Positions 8,300 to 16,802 of a stretch of 64,000 nt of DNA are shown here, one piece after another (positions within the stretch are counted from its first letter, which is position 1; the number at the start of each line of letters is the position of its first letter). The DNA is taken from the NCBI GenBank assembly GCA_015709655.1, contig CP054181.1, positions 2,600,207 through 2,664,206 on the forward strand, in the 5' to 3' direction. This DNA is from Ignavibacteria bacterium. Its GTDB lineage: Bacteria; Bacteroidota; Ignavibacteria; Kapaibacteriales; Kapaibacteriaceae. The notes under the pieces are model-generated. The model had not been told where the DNA came from. It saw only the letters and a list, made by a program, of their open reading frames with translations, and did no database searches. Both the position numbers and the translations under genes were made by a program.

Positions 8300-9232
8300 A
8301 TGAACAAAATTCCTACGTATTTGAAGCCTGACTCTGTTGCCCAGGCACTTGAATTTGCACGTCGTTGTGACGACAACTTTCGGTTTCTTGCCGGCGGGAC
8401 CGATGTGATTGTGAATACGTTTCAGGGCAATGACAATTCAAAGTGCTTCATCGACATCAATGGTATTGATGAACTTCGTCGGATTCACCTGGATGACGAG
8501 GAAGTTCTGATTGGTGCCACGGCTACCCTTGAAGAGATTGAGCACCACCAGGAACTCAGGCACCGCATGCCGGTATTGGCTGAAGCAGCAGCTTCGATTG
8601 CCTCACCCGTCATCCGGAAGTCCGCTACTGTTGGCGGGAATCTGCTGTGTGAGAACCGATGTGTATTCTATAACCAGAGCGAGTGGTGGCGGAAAGCTGT
8701 TGGGTATTGTTTGAAGTGCGACGGAGACATCTGTATTGCCACTGGCGGGAAGAAGGCCTGTTTTTCAAAATTTGTTTCTGACATGGCAGTGACCTTGATC
8801 GGTTTACATGCCCGCATTGAGATCCTGGGTCCGGATGGCATTGAGGAAATCATGCTGGAAGACCTGTATTCCGGAGACGGGGTAAACTCGCACACGTTTT
8901 CGAAAACCTCACTCATCACCGCCATCAAAATACCAGTGCGCCCCGGGATGCGGTCGGTATTTAAGAAACTCCGGTCCAGAGAAAGTGTTGAATTCAGCTC
9001 GCTCACCACAACAATAACGGTAGACGATACCGGCCGAATCAGGATCGTGCTGGGAGGCGTGGATCCAATGCCCATACTGATTGAGGGCAGTGTTGCAGAC
9101 ACCCTCGATGAACTGCTTCAGCGGGCCGTAAAAAAGCCGCGAGTGATCGATAATGACGTTTACACTCGGAAATATCGCAAAGAAATGATAGCAGTGTACG
9201 TGAAAAATAGTTTTTTAGAGCTGGGCCTGTAA
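8300..9232 (+). CDS. hcrB: 4-Hydroxybenzoyl-CoA reductase beta (FAD/[4Fe-4S]) subunit
   Basis: 310 residues. The N-terminal CoxM/CutM-type FAD domain shows LAGGTDVIV (residues 30-38) and ATVGGNLL (109-116). Straight after it comes an insertion with C121, C137, C145 and C154 (CVFYNQ, WWRKAVGYCLKCDGDIC, KKAC). This four-Cys loop matches the extra [4Fe-4S] cluster known only in the HcrB subunit of 4-hydroxybenzoyl-CoA reductase (Thauera Cys122/138/146/155), with nearly the same numbering. It separates this enzyme from ordinary xanthine or CO dehydrogenases and lets it take electrons from low-potential ferredoxin. The gene is six bases from the fused hcrCA and ends its operon. Confidence 0.9.
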   Translation: MNKIPTYLKPDSVAQALEFARRCDDNFRFLAGGTDVIVNTFQGNDNSKCFIDINGIDELRRIHLDDEEVLIGATATLEEIEHHQELRHRMPVLAEAAASIASPVIRKSATVGGNLLCENRCVFYNQSEWWRKAVGYCLKCDGDICIATGGKKACFSKFVSDMAVTLIGLHARIEILGPDGIEEIMLEDLYSGDGVNSHTFSKTSLITAIKIPVRPGMRSVFKKLRSRESVEFSSLTTTITVDDTGRIRIVLGGVDPMPILIEGSVADTLDELLQRAVKKPRVIDNDVYTRKYRKEMIAVYVKNSFLELGL

Positions 9233-9605
9233 TTATCTCTTCATGAACCTGTACTCATTGTCCGGTCCGGCAGATATTCTGCAGCAGAAGGAACACCAGT
9301 ACGGTGCCTTAAACGTCTGTAAGAACAACGAGCCACTAAAAGCCATATATTTCGCTGTTAGTACGAGAATTCCTTTGGTATTGCAGTATTCAGCGATCAT
9401 TTTGTTTAATTACTATGTTGTACGCTATCCACGTTGTTGATTGTTTTGTACCTCTGACAAGCCAGCTTAAATCCTACCGTTACCACAGTACACTTGAACC
9501 GCCGTTTTTCAGTGGTTTGTAACTGCTATTTGAGGGGTCTGCACACCGTGCGGACGAACGGCTAAGCACAACTGATTGTACCGAAACCAGTAACACCAAC
9601 AATCC
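9233..9605. other. Intergenic region between hcrB and korA
   Basis: No convincing gene. A weak imperfect hairpin lies at about 9288-9310 (AAGG..CACC-agtac-GGTG.CCTT) without a T-run, so it is only a doubtful terminator. The stretch should contain the korA promoter; no copy of the CTATGA-N6-TCATAG palindrome was found in it. Confidence 0.4.
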
Positions 9606-11513
9606 ATGATACAAGACATAGCAGAAAGTCCGGAGAGAGAATCTTCTAACGGTGCTGTGCACCGAAATATTGAAACACGAGAAATTGCAAGTGCCGTGAT
9701 TCGGTTTGCGGGAGATTCCGGCGATGGCATGCAGTTAACAGGAATGCAGTTTACGGATACAACCGCATTCCTTGGACAAGATTTAAACACGTTTCCCGAT
9801 TTCCCCGCTGAAATCCGTGCTCCGGCTGGTACTGTTGCCGGTGTTTCAGGCTTCCAGGTCCACTTTGGCAGTAAGGAGATTTTTACACCCGGTGATCAGT
9901 ATGATGTTCTGGTAGCAATGAATTCTGCCGCTCTTAAGGTAGACCTGCCGAAAGTAAAAAAAGGTGGTATTATCATCGTAAATACGTCGGGGTTCGACGC
10001 ACGAAACCTCCGACTTGCCAAATACCCCGAAGGCGTTAACCCGCTTGACGACAACACGCTCGATAACTACATCGTGTATAAAATCGACATATCAAAGCAC
10101 ACAAAGGATGCCCTGGCGGGAATGGGGCTAACCACCAAGGAGACCGATAGGTCAAAGAACATGTTTGTTCTGGGGTTGCTGTTCTGGATGTTCGATAAGT
10201 CCATGGATTACACCAAGCAGTTTATCCGTGAGAAATTTGCAAAGACACCCTCCATTATTGACGCGAATCTGGCAGTACTCAATGCCGGCTGGAATTATGG
10301 CGAGAACACCGAGATTTTCGGTACTCAGTTCAAGGTTTCTCCCGCAAAGCTGCCACCTGGTACGTACAGAAATATCACGGGTAATCACGCTACGGCCATC
10401 GGACTCATTGCAGCCGCCGAAATGAGTGGTCTGCCGCTGTTTCTGGGATCGTATCCAATTACCCCTGCATCAGATATCCTTCACGAGCTTTCCAAATACA
10501 AAGCAAGCGGAGTAAAAACGTTCCAGGCTGAAGATGAAATTGCAGGAATCTGCTCAGCTATCGGTGCATCCTATGCCGGCACCCTGGCCGTAACCACAAC
10601 ATCAGGTCCCGGATTTTCGCTCAAAACCGAAGCGCTTGGGCTGGCAACTATGCTCGAAATCCCGCTGGTACTGGTAAACGTACAGCGAGGTGGACCCTCC
10701 ACTGGCCTGCCAACAAAAACTGAACAAGCTGATCTGCTGATGGCCATGTACGGTCGTCACGGCGAAGCACCATTGCCGGTTCTTGCCGCAGCATCGCCGG
10801 CTGACTGCTTCGACACCGTCTATACGGCATGCAAACTCACGGTAGAACACATGACGCCGGTGATTGTTCTTACCGATGGTGCCATTGCCAACGGTTCTGA
10901 ACCGTGGCGGTTTCCCACTCAGGATCAGCTACAGCCAATCACTGTAGAGTTTCTGGATGCAACAAACGGTGCCGACGGTTCCTTACTCCCGTATAAGCGT
11001 AATGACAAGCTTGCACGACCATGGATTAAACCGGGTACCAAGGGGCTGGAGCACAGAATAGGCGGACTGGAAAAAATGGATGAAACCGGCAGCGTTTCGC
11101 ACGAGCCAAAGAACCATGAAAAAATGGTTCGGCTCCGCCAGGCCAAGGTCCAACGCATCGCCGATTTTATCCCGCCGGTACAGTTGGACAGTGGAGAAAT
11201 GAATGCTAAACTTCTTGCCGTAAGCTGGGGCTCTACCTACGGTGCTGTAAAAACCGCTGTGCAGGAGCTTTTATCGGAGGGATATCCGGTAGCACATATT
11301 CACCTGCGGTATATCAATCCGTTTCAGAAAAATCTGGGTGAAATGCTAAAAACGTTTGATAAAATTATTGTTCCTGAGATGAATACCGGACAATTATTAC
11401 AGTTGCTCCGCGCTCAGTTCCTTGTCCCCGCCATTGGCATGAACAAAATCCAAGGTGTACCCTTCTCAGTAACTGAATTAAAAGAAGAATTTATCAAGGT
11501 GTTACATGCTTAA
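9606..11513 (+). CDS. korA: 2-Oxoglutarate:ferredoxin oxidoreductase alpha subunit (fused gamma-alpha)
   Basis: 635 residues. Residues about 30-205 form the gamma domain (RFAGDSGDGMQLTG, FPDFPAEIRAP); residues about 235-635 form the pyrimidine-binding alpha domain with GSYPITPASDILHE, TTTSGPGFSLK, QRGGPSTGLPTKTEQ and a C-terminal transketolase-like part (HLRYINPFQKN). This gamma-alpha fusion is the usual KorA layout. With KorB it oxidises 2-oxoglutarate to succinyl-CoA, reducing ferredoxin. In Thauera aromatica a Kor enzyme recharges the ferredoxin used by benzoyl-CoA reductase, and the location next to bcr/hcr suggests the same link; a TCA-cycle role is also likely. It overlaps korB by eight bases. 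Related 2-ketoacid enzymes share the fold, so 2-oxoglutarate rests on overall KorAB similarity. Confidence 0.88.
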   Translation: MIQDIAESPERESSNGAVHRNIETREIASAVIRFAGDSGDGMQLTGMQFTDTTAFLGQDLNTFPDFPAEIRAPAGTVAGVSGFQVHFGSKEIFTPGDQYDVLVAMNSAALKVDLPKVKKGGIIIVNTSGFDARNLRLAKYPEGVNPLDDNTLDNYIVYKIDISKHTKDALAGMGLTTKETDRSKNMFVLGLLFWMFDKSMDYTKQFIREKFAKTPSIIDANLAVLNAGWNYGENTEIFGTQFKVSPAKLPPGTYRNITGNHATAIGLIAAAEMSGLPLFLGSYPITPASDILHELSKYKASGVKTFQAEDEIAGICSAIGASYAGTLAVTTTSGPGFSLKTEALGLATMLEIPLVLVNVQRGGPSTGLPTKTEQADLLMAMYGRHGEAPLPVLAAASPADCFDTVYTACKLTVEHMTPVIVLTDGAIANGSEPWRFPTQDQLQPITVEFLDATNGADGSLLPYKRNDKLARPWIKPGTKGLEHRIGGLEKMDETGSVSHEPKNHEKMVRLRQAKVQRIADFIPPVQLDSGEMNAKLLAVSWGSTYGAVKTAVQELLSEGYPVAHIHLRYINPFQKNLGEMLKTFDKIIVPEMNTGQLLQLLRAQFLVPAIGMNKIQGVPFSVTELKEEFIKVLHA

Positions 11514-12546
11514 TGACAGTGAATTGGCAGAGCCGGTAAAACTCACGCCGCAAGACTTTGTATCGGATCAGGAGGTTAAGTGGTGTCCGGGCTGCGGTGA
11601 TTATTCAATATTGAAGCAGGTACAAACAGTTTTGCCGGAATCCAATACTCCTAAGGAGAACTATGTATTTATTTCGGGTATTGGTTGTTCTTCACGATTT
11701 ACCTACTATATGGATACCTATGGCATGCATGGTATTCACGGTCGGGCTGCAGCCATTGCTTCGGGTGTAAAGATGGGTAACCCTGATTTGGATGTCTGGG
11801 TGATCTCCGGCGATGGTGATGCTCTCTCGATAGGGGGTAATCACTTTATCCATTTTCTGCGTAAGAATTTTAATATCAAGCTGCTGTTGTTTAATAACCA
11901 GATTTATGGGTTAACAAAGGGACAGTATTCGCCGACGTCAGAAAAAGGTAAAACAACCAAGACCACGCCATACGGCTCTCTGGATCAGCCGTTTAATCCC
12001 CTTGAGCTGGCTCTTGGGGCGAAAGCCTCGTTTGTAGCCCGAACGTTAGACCGCGATCCCAAGCACATGCAGGAGGTTCTCAGACGCGCTCATAAACACA
12101 CTGGAGGCACCTTCGTAGAGATCTATCAGAACTGTCCGGTGTTTAATGATGGTACCTTCTTTGCATATTCCGATAAAGAAACCAAGAAGGAAGCAGCGAT
12201 TATTCTTGAACACGGTAAACCACTTGTATTTGGAAATTCGAATGAGCTGGGAATACGATTAGACGGTACCACACCGGTCGTGGTCACTATTGGTGGTGAC
12301 TCCGGGGTATCGGCCGACGATCTCTGGATACATGACGAAACTGATCGTACAAAGGCAACCATCATAGCACGTTTCCCGGATATAACTACTTCGCAGTTTC
12401 CCAGACCGTTTGGGGTAGTGTTTGCTGAAGAGCGTTCTGTATATGAAGCTGACATGGCTGCCCAAATCGAGAGCATTCAACAAGCCAAAGGCAACGTACC
12501 ACTTAATTCTGTGCTCTCCGGATCAAAAACATGGCAGATTTTTTAA
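11506..12546 (+). CDS. korB: 2-Oxoglutarate:ferredoxin oxidoreductase beta subunit (TPP-binding)
   Basis: 346 residues. It begins with the beta-subunit motif KWCPGCGDYSI (about residue 25), then GIGCSSRF and the thiamine-diphosphate/Mg motif SGDGDALSIGGNHFIH, ending in NNQIYGLTKGQYSPTS. The C-terminal 130 residues (FNDGTFFAYSDKE) are typical KorB. It binds TPP and the [4Fe-4S] cluster that passes electrons to ferredoxin. The start overlaps the korA stop by eight bases, so the two are translationally coupled. The hemerythrin gene follows 44 bases later. Confidence 0.9.
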   Translation: MLNDSELAEPVKLTPQDFVSDQEVKWCPGCGDYSILKQVQTVLPESNTPKENYVFISGIGCSSRFTYYMDTYGMHGIHGRAAAIASGVKMGNPDLDVWVISGDGDALSIGGNHFIHFLRKNFNIKLLLFNNQIYGLTKGQYSPTSEKGKTTKTTPYGSLDQPFNPLELALGAKASFVARTLDRDPKHMQEVLRRAHKHTGGTFVEIYQNCPVFNDGTFFAYSDKETKKEAAIILEHGKPLVFGNSNELGIRLDGTTPVVVTIGGDSGVSADDLWIHDETDRTKATIIARFPDITTSQFPRPFGVVFAEERSVYEADMAAQIESIQQAKGNVPLNSVLSGSKTWQIF

Positions 12547-12590
12547 CTCAGGGCTAATAGTTTTCTTAACACACTATGATGAGGTAATTC

Positions 12591-13145
12591 ATGACCGATG
12601 CCATTCAGTCATTGTTTGATGAACACGATGTTATTTCGGAAGCTGTGGATGTTGCCGTACACGCAGAACAACTTATTGCAACTGATGCCGATAGGTACGA
12701 AGAAGTTGTTCGGTCTCTCCTTGAGTTTTTTCGTGTTTATGCCGATGGATTTCATCATCATAAAGAAGAAGAGATTCTGTTTCCGGAGATGAGCAAGAAA
12801 AACGACCTGCTTGGAGATGGTGTGATAAAGGAGATGCTCGAAAACCATCAGGATTTCAGAGATATGCTCCAAGGAATCGAGAATTTTCTGGAGCAAAAGA
12901 ATTATGCGAAGGTGCAGCAAAAGCTAATGGCATACACTGACGCGCTGCAAGACCATATTGCTGTCGAAAATGATGAGGTGTTCCAGGTGGCTGAAGCCCT
13001 GCTTGATCCGGGTGAACTTGAACGCATTTATTTTCAGTTTTGCGATGCGGATCGCGAAACTGATGATAAGCTCTCCGGAGATAACCGCCACACGAAACAG
13101 CAACTGGTTTCAATGATGAGAGAAATAAAAGGTCGTCTTGCATAG
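12591..13145 (+). CDS. Hemerythrin-like (HHE) protein
   Basis: 184 residues. The four-helix hemerythrin metal-ligand pattern is complete: H12, the FHHHKEEE motif with H55-H57 and E60/E61, H86 in ENHQDF, and H122 with E126 in DHIAVENDE. Such proteins hold a diiron site and bind O2 or sense NO/O2, or help repair iron-sulfur clusters. Placed between korAB (oxygen-sensitive) and an FNR-like regulator, an O2-scavenging or sensing role is sensible but inferred. A half-site CTATGA (12574-12579) lies just upstream of the start but has no palindromic partner. Confidence 0.8.
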   Translation: MTDAIQSLFDEHDVISEAVDVAVHAEQLIATDADRYEEVVRSLLEFFRVYADGFHHHKEEEILFPEMSKKNDLLGDGVIKEMLENHQDFRDMLQGIENFLEQKNYAKVQQKLMAYTDALQDHIAVENDEVFQVAEALLDPGELERIYFQFCDADRETDDKLSGDNRHTKQQLVSMMREIKGRLA

Positions 13146-13229
13146 GCGACTACATACTTCAAGGCCGTAGCGTAACCCGTTGTATTGTAATAGGATAGCG
13201 TGGTTTGGCATAGTGCGGTGTCCAAAATT

Positions 13230-13247
13230 CTATGACTGATATCATAG
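13230..13247. promoter_or_regulatory. Crp/Fnr-type operator palindrome upstream of the fnr-like gene
   Basis: The sequence CTATGA-ctgata-TCATAG lies 56 bases upstream of the Crp/Fnr-family start codon. It is identical in half-sites and spacing to the palindrome in the bcr/mocA divergent region (3138-3155). Autoregulation by the downstream gene product is the simplest reading (inference). Confidence 0.65.
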
Positions 13248-13303
13248 TGATGTATGATAGAAAAGACATAGTTTAGAGATACCAAACTACAAGCGCGCTG
13301 TAC

Positions 13304-14029
13304 ATGCAACACACCGGCGGACATCTTTCGAACGAAGTAACCTCATGCGCAAAGTGCGGATCGGTTCATGAGTCGATCTTTTGTGTCTTAAATATTCATG
13401 AAAAAGAGACACTGTCCGAAAACAAGTCATTTGTTCTGTATAAAAAAGGTCAAATGGTTTTTTATGAGGGCAACTATCCGCAGGGGCTCTACTGTATCTA
13501 CTCCGGTAAAGTAAAAATCCATAAACACGGTTACGATGGAAAGGAGCAGATTCTTCGGTTTGCAAAAAAAGGCAATGTTATTGGCTATCGCGCACTCCTT
13601 AGTGACGAGAAGTACCATGTGTCTGCTACCGCAATCGAGGATTCGTTGATTTGCTATTTCCCCCGCAACGTTTATCAGGAAATGATTGCCGGGAATCCGG
13701 CATTGTCGATGCAAATCATACGGTTGCTTACCACAGATTTGCGGTCGGCAGAAGAAAAAACAGTTAACATGGTGCAGAAGCAGGTACGCGAGCGTATTGC
13801 CGAGGCTTTGCTAATGTTAAAAGATTTCTTTGGTACCGAGGATGATGGGGCAACCATTGCAACGGTGCTAACGCGGGAGAGTATTGGGAGTATTGCTGGA
13901 ACAACCACCGAAACCGCAATCAGAATTTTATCTGATTTTCACAAAAAGAACGTCGTTGAGCTGGTTGGAAAAAAAATTAAAGTTGCCAACCAGAAAGAAC
14001 TGGTAAAAATTGCTAATCTTGGCGATTAG
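13304..14029 (+). CDS. FNR-like Crp-family regulator, putative [4Fe-4S] oxygen sensor
   Basis: 241 residues. The N terminus has C15, C18 and C27 (CAKC and IFC), and C117 lies in AIEDSLICYF at the place of E. coli FNR Cys122 (ALETSMVC). A cyclic-nucleotide-binding beta-barrel spans about residues 35-130, a dimerisation helix about 140-165, and a winged helix follows with TRESIGSIAGTTTETAIRIL as recognition unit, aligned to FNR [20 protein letters not shown]. This supports an O2-labile [4Fe-4S] regulator rather than a cAMP receptor, although cyclases are encoded nearby. The palindrome at 13230 suggests it controls itself, and the twin site at 3138 that it controls the aromatic genes. It converges with nadB, with a hairpin at 14051-14082 between. 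Confidence 0.83.
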   Translation: MQHTGGHLSNEVTSCAKCGSVHESIFCVLNIHEKETLSENKSFVLYKKGQMVFYEGNYPQGLYCIYSGKVKIHKHGYDGKEQILRFAKKGNVIGYRALLSDEKYHVSATAIEDSLICYFPRNVYQEMIAGNPALSMQIIRLLTTDLRSAEEKTVNMVQKQVRERIAEALLMLKDFFGTEDDGATIATVLTRESIGSIAGTTTETAIRILSDFHKKNVVELVGKKIKVANQKELVKIANLGD

Positions 14030-14050
14030 TACACACTTCATGCTCCGGGA

Positions 14051-14082
14051 GTGTTTTTGTTACTCAGCCCGGTAAAAAACAC
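14051..14082. terminator. Possible bidirectional terminator between the fnr-like gene and nadB
   Basis: The arms GTGTTTTT (14051-14058) and AAAAACAC (14075-14082) are perfectly complementary over eight bases, with a 16-base loop, between two convergent genes. The right arm overlaps the last codons of nadB. T-rich tracts lie within the stem on both strands. Moderate support only. Confidence 0.4.
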
Positions 14083-15616
14083 CCTTATTGGTTTTTCGTT
14101 GCATGGACTGCTTTACGATCAGATAGGCAACGGCTACAAGATTGCGGAGCTCGCACAGTTGAGGCGAGAGAATACTCCTGTCATAAAGATTTTTTGTTTC
14201 TTTCTGAATTATGCGTATTCGCTCCATGGCGCGCTTCAAACGTTCGCTGGTGCGAACGATCCCAACGTAGCTGCCCATCAGTTCCTGAAGTTCCTTTCGT
14301 GTTTGCGTAATCAGTATCTGCTCACTTGGGTCCAGTGTTCCTTCGGCATTCCAGTCGGGAATTGCAGTCTGTACGGTTGTCTGGGAGATGCGGTTCGTTG
14401 CAGATTCATAGCATCGATGTGCGAAAACAACGGCTTCGAGCAGTGAGTTGGAGGCAAGTCTGTTTGCTCCATGCAGTCCGGTGTATGAGCATTCACCGCA
14501 TGCATAAAGGTTGTTTATCGAGGTCCGGCCGTTTGTATCCACGCTGATTCCACCACACAAATAGTGTGCAGCCGGGACTACCGGAATCAGGTCAGTTGCA
14601 ACATCGATACCAATGTCTTTGCACTTCAGATAAATATTGGGGAACTGACTAATAAAATCATTGATATCCAGGTGCCGGCAGTCCAAATACACAAACTCCT
14701 CACCCCTTTTCTTCAGTTCGTGGTCAATTGCACGAGCTACAATATCGCGTGAGGCAAGTTCCTTGCGCTGATCATACGTATGCATGAACTCGCACCCATC
14801 CTGCGTACGCAGAATTGCGCCAAAGCCCCTTACAGCTTCCGAAATCAGGAACGATGGACTTTCATTGGGAACGTACAGTGCGGTTGGATGGAACTGAACG
14901 AACTCCATGTTCCTGATATCTGCACCGGCCCGGTATGCCATGGCAATACCATCGCCGGTGGCAATTATCGGGTTGGTTGTGTTTTTGTACACCTGACCCA
15001 CTCCTCCGGTGGCAAGCAGGGTAATGCGCGACAGCACTTTGTCAATTTTTTTACTATGTAAATTTAAGACGTAGGCTCCGAAACAGGTTGGGGTTTGGGT
15101 AGGGGGCTGAAGGCCCGCATCCGTATGATGCTCGGTGATGATGTCGATAGCAAAGTAATGCGAGAGCACTGTGATATTCGGAGTGCGATGAATCTGCATC
15201 AGAAGCGTCTTTTCGATTTCCAGACCGGTAGAATCGCGGTGATGAACGATACGATTGGCTGTATGACCGCCTTCCTTGCCCAGATGGTATTCCTGGTTTA
15301 GCTTGTCAAACGAAGCTCCCCATTCAACGAGCTCATTGAGTCGGCTTACGCCCTCGCGTACTACAAGCTCAACGACGTCTCTGTCACACAGACCGTCGCC
15401 AGCAACAAGGGTATCGTGAATATGTTTTTCAAATGAATCAAACTTGTTGTCCAGTGCAACGGCCACTCCACCCTGTGCATACTTTGTATTTGATTCGCTT
15501 TCATCTGACTTTGTGATAATCAGGACAGAAGCATTGGGATCATGCCGGGCAGTTTTGAGCGCAAACGTCAGGCCGGCTATTCCCGATCCAATAACCAGAT
15601 AGTCAGTGCTGATCAT
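14060..15616 (-). CDS. nadB: L-aspartate oxidase
   Basis: 518 residues. The N-terminal FAD dinucleotide motif [11 protein letters not shown] (residues 8-18), [13 protein letters not shown], the [14 protein letters not shown] region and the late [18 protein letters not shown] block are the NadB/succinate dehydrogenase flavoprotein signatures; the length fits NadB (about 530). It oxidises L-aspartate to iminoaspartate, the first step of de novo NAD synthesis, and can use fumarate as acceptor without oxygen, which suits an anaerobe. It lies downstream of nadA with a four-base overlap, so iminoaspartate can pass to quinolinate synthase. Confidence 0.93.
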   Translation of the reverse strand: MISTDYLVIGSGIAGLTFALKTARHDPNASVLIITKSDESESNTKYAQGGVAVALDNKFDSFEKHIHDTLVAGDGLCDRDVVELVVREGVSRLNELVEWGASFDKLNQEYHLGKEGGHTANRIVHHRDSTGLEIEKTLLMQIHRTPNITVLSHYFAIDIITEHHTDAGLQPPTQTPTCFGAYVLNLHSKKIDKVLSRITLLATGGVGQVYKNTTNPIIATGDGIAMAYRAGADIRNMEFVQFHPTALYVPNESPSFLISEAVRGFGAILRTQDGCEFMHTYDQRKELASRDIVARAIDHELKKRGEEFVYLDCRHLDINDFISQFPNIYLKCKDIGIDVATDLIPVVPAAHYLCGGISVDTNGRTSINNLYACGECSYTGLHGANRLASNSLLEAVVFAHRCYESATNRISQTTVQTAIPDWNAEGTLDPSEQILITQTRKELQELMGSYVGIVRTSERLKRAMERIRIIQKETKNLYDRSILSPQLCELRNLVAVAYLIVKQSMQRKTNKGVFYRAE

Positions 15617-16602
15617 GCAGGTACGGGTACATGCTGTTTGCTTGCAGATAATTCAAGCATTCGTGCAATTGGCGTTAGTGCTTTTATACGAATATCTTCG
15701 GGAATCTCGATGGCCGGTAATTCGTCACGCATACAGAGATACAACTTCTCTAACGTGTTTACCTTCATAAATGCACACTCGCTGCAAGCGCAGGTATTGT
15801 CTTCGTTCGCTGGTGCCGGTATGAGCTCTTTCTCCGGTGCTTCTTCGCGCATCTTGTGAAGAATACCGGCTTCAGTAGCTACAATAAACTGCCGGGCACT
15901 GTCATTTTTCACAAAGTTGATCATTGAAGATGTTGATCCGACAAAGCGGGCAACCTGTAGAATATGTGTTTCCGATTCCGGATGGGCAATGATTTTTGCC
16001 TCAGGAAACTGGTTGCTCAGCCGGATTAACTTATCAATTGAAAATGCTTCGTGTACAATACAAGCCCCTTCCCATAACACAAGATCCCTACCCGTCTGAT
16101 TGGCAACATACCTGCCAAGATTCTTATCGGGTGCAAAAATTATTGGCTGATCCTGAGGGATTGAGTTGACAATATCTATAGCATTTGACGATGTACAGAT
16201 GATATCGCTGAGTGCTTTGACTTCTGCGCTGCAGTTGATATAGGTAACCACCGTGTGGCGCCGGCCGGAAGCATTCTTTTCATCAATAAACCGTTTAAAT
16301 GCATCGGGCGGACACGAATCGGCGAGAGAGCACCCTGCTGCCAGATCGGGCAGAACAACTTTTTTACCGGGATTGAGGATCTTGGCTGTTTCGGCCATAA
16401 AGTGGACGCCGGAGAAAACAATCATGTCTGCATCGGTTTTCGCAGCCTGCTGTGAAAGACCAAGACTATCACCAACGTAGTCAGCTATCTCCTGAATTTC
16501 CGGTACCTGATAGTAATGGGCAAGAATGACGGCATTCTTTGATTCGCGCAAATTTGATATCAGCGTCTTTAGCTGTTCAGTATTTAAATTAGTGCTATTC
16601 AC
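15613..16602 (-). CDS. nadA: Quinolinate synthase
   Basis: 329 residues from a GTG at 16602 with the Shine-Dalgarno-like gagaaagga just upstream. Recognisable NadA features are [20 protein letters not shown] near the N terminus, [38 protein letters not shown], the HPESE motif, and [11 protein letters not shown] near residue 295. One cysteine from each of the three triad regions holds the [4Fe-4S] cluster. The enzyme condenses iminoaspartate with dihydroxyacetone phosphate to quinolinate. It is first of a nadA-nadB operon; no nadC is seen in the window. The 200 bases upstream separate it from the divergent cyclase gene. Confidence 0.94.
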   Translation of the reverse strand: MNSTNLNTEQLKTLISNLRESKNAVILAHYYQVPEIQEIADYVGDSLGLSQQAAKTDADMIVFSGVHFMAETAKILNPGKKVVLPDLAAGCSLADSCPPDAFKRFIDEKNASGRRHTVVTYINCSAEVKALSDIICTSSNAIDIVNSIPQDQPIIFAPDKNLGRYVANQTGRDLVLWEGACIVHEAFSIDKLIRLSNQFPEAKIIAHPESETHILQVARFVGSTSSMINFVKNDSARQFIVATEAGILHKMREEAPEKELIPAPANEDNTCACSECAFMKVNTLEKLYLCMRDELPAIEIPEDIRIKALTPIARMLELSASKQHVPVPA

Positions 16603-16802
16603 AACTGTCCTTTCTCCGTCTGGTGTATGTGCAAAATTACCACTTTCCCGCTGTTTGACTGATGGTGTCCGCAGACATTCAGGTGCAGGAACAGTGACGA
16701 GGCCGAAAAAACTCGGATTGCAAATACTCGAATGAGTTAGGAAGTATTGAAGGTCAGGTGTAAACAGTATCTGTTTTCGTAATTAGCATACCTACAACAC
16801 GC

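Noticed and set aside
9243..9440. 65-codon frame downstream of hcrB
   Set aside because: No ribosome-binding site, no recognisable pattern, and the region is the expected korA leader.
12574..12579. CTATGA half-site upstream of the hemerythrin gene as a third regulator site
   Set aside because: No matching TCATAG arm at the right spacing.
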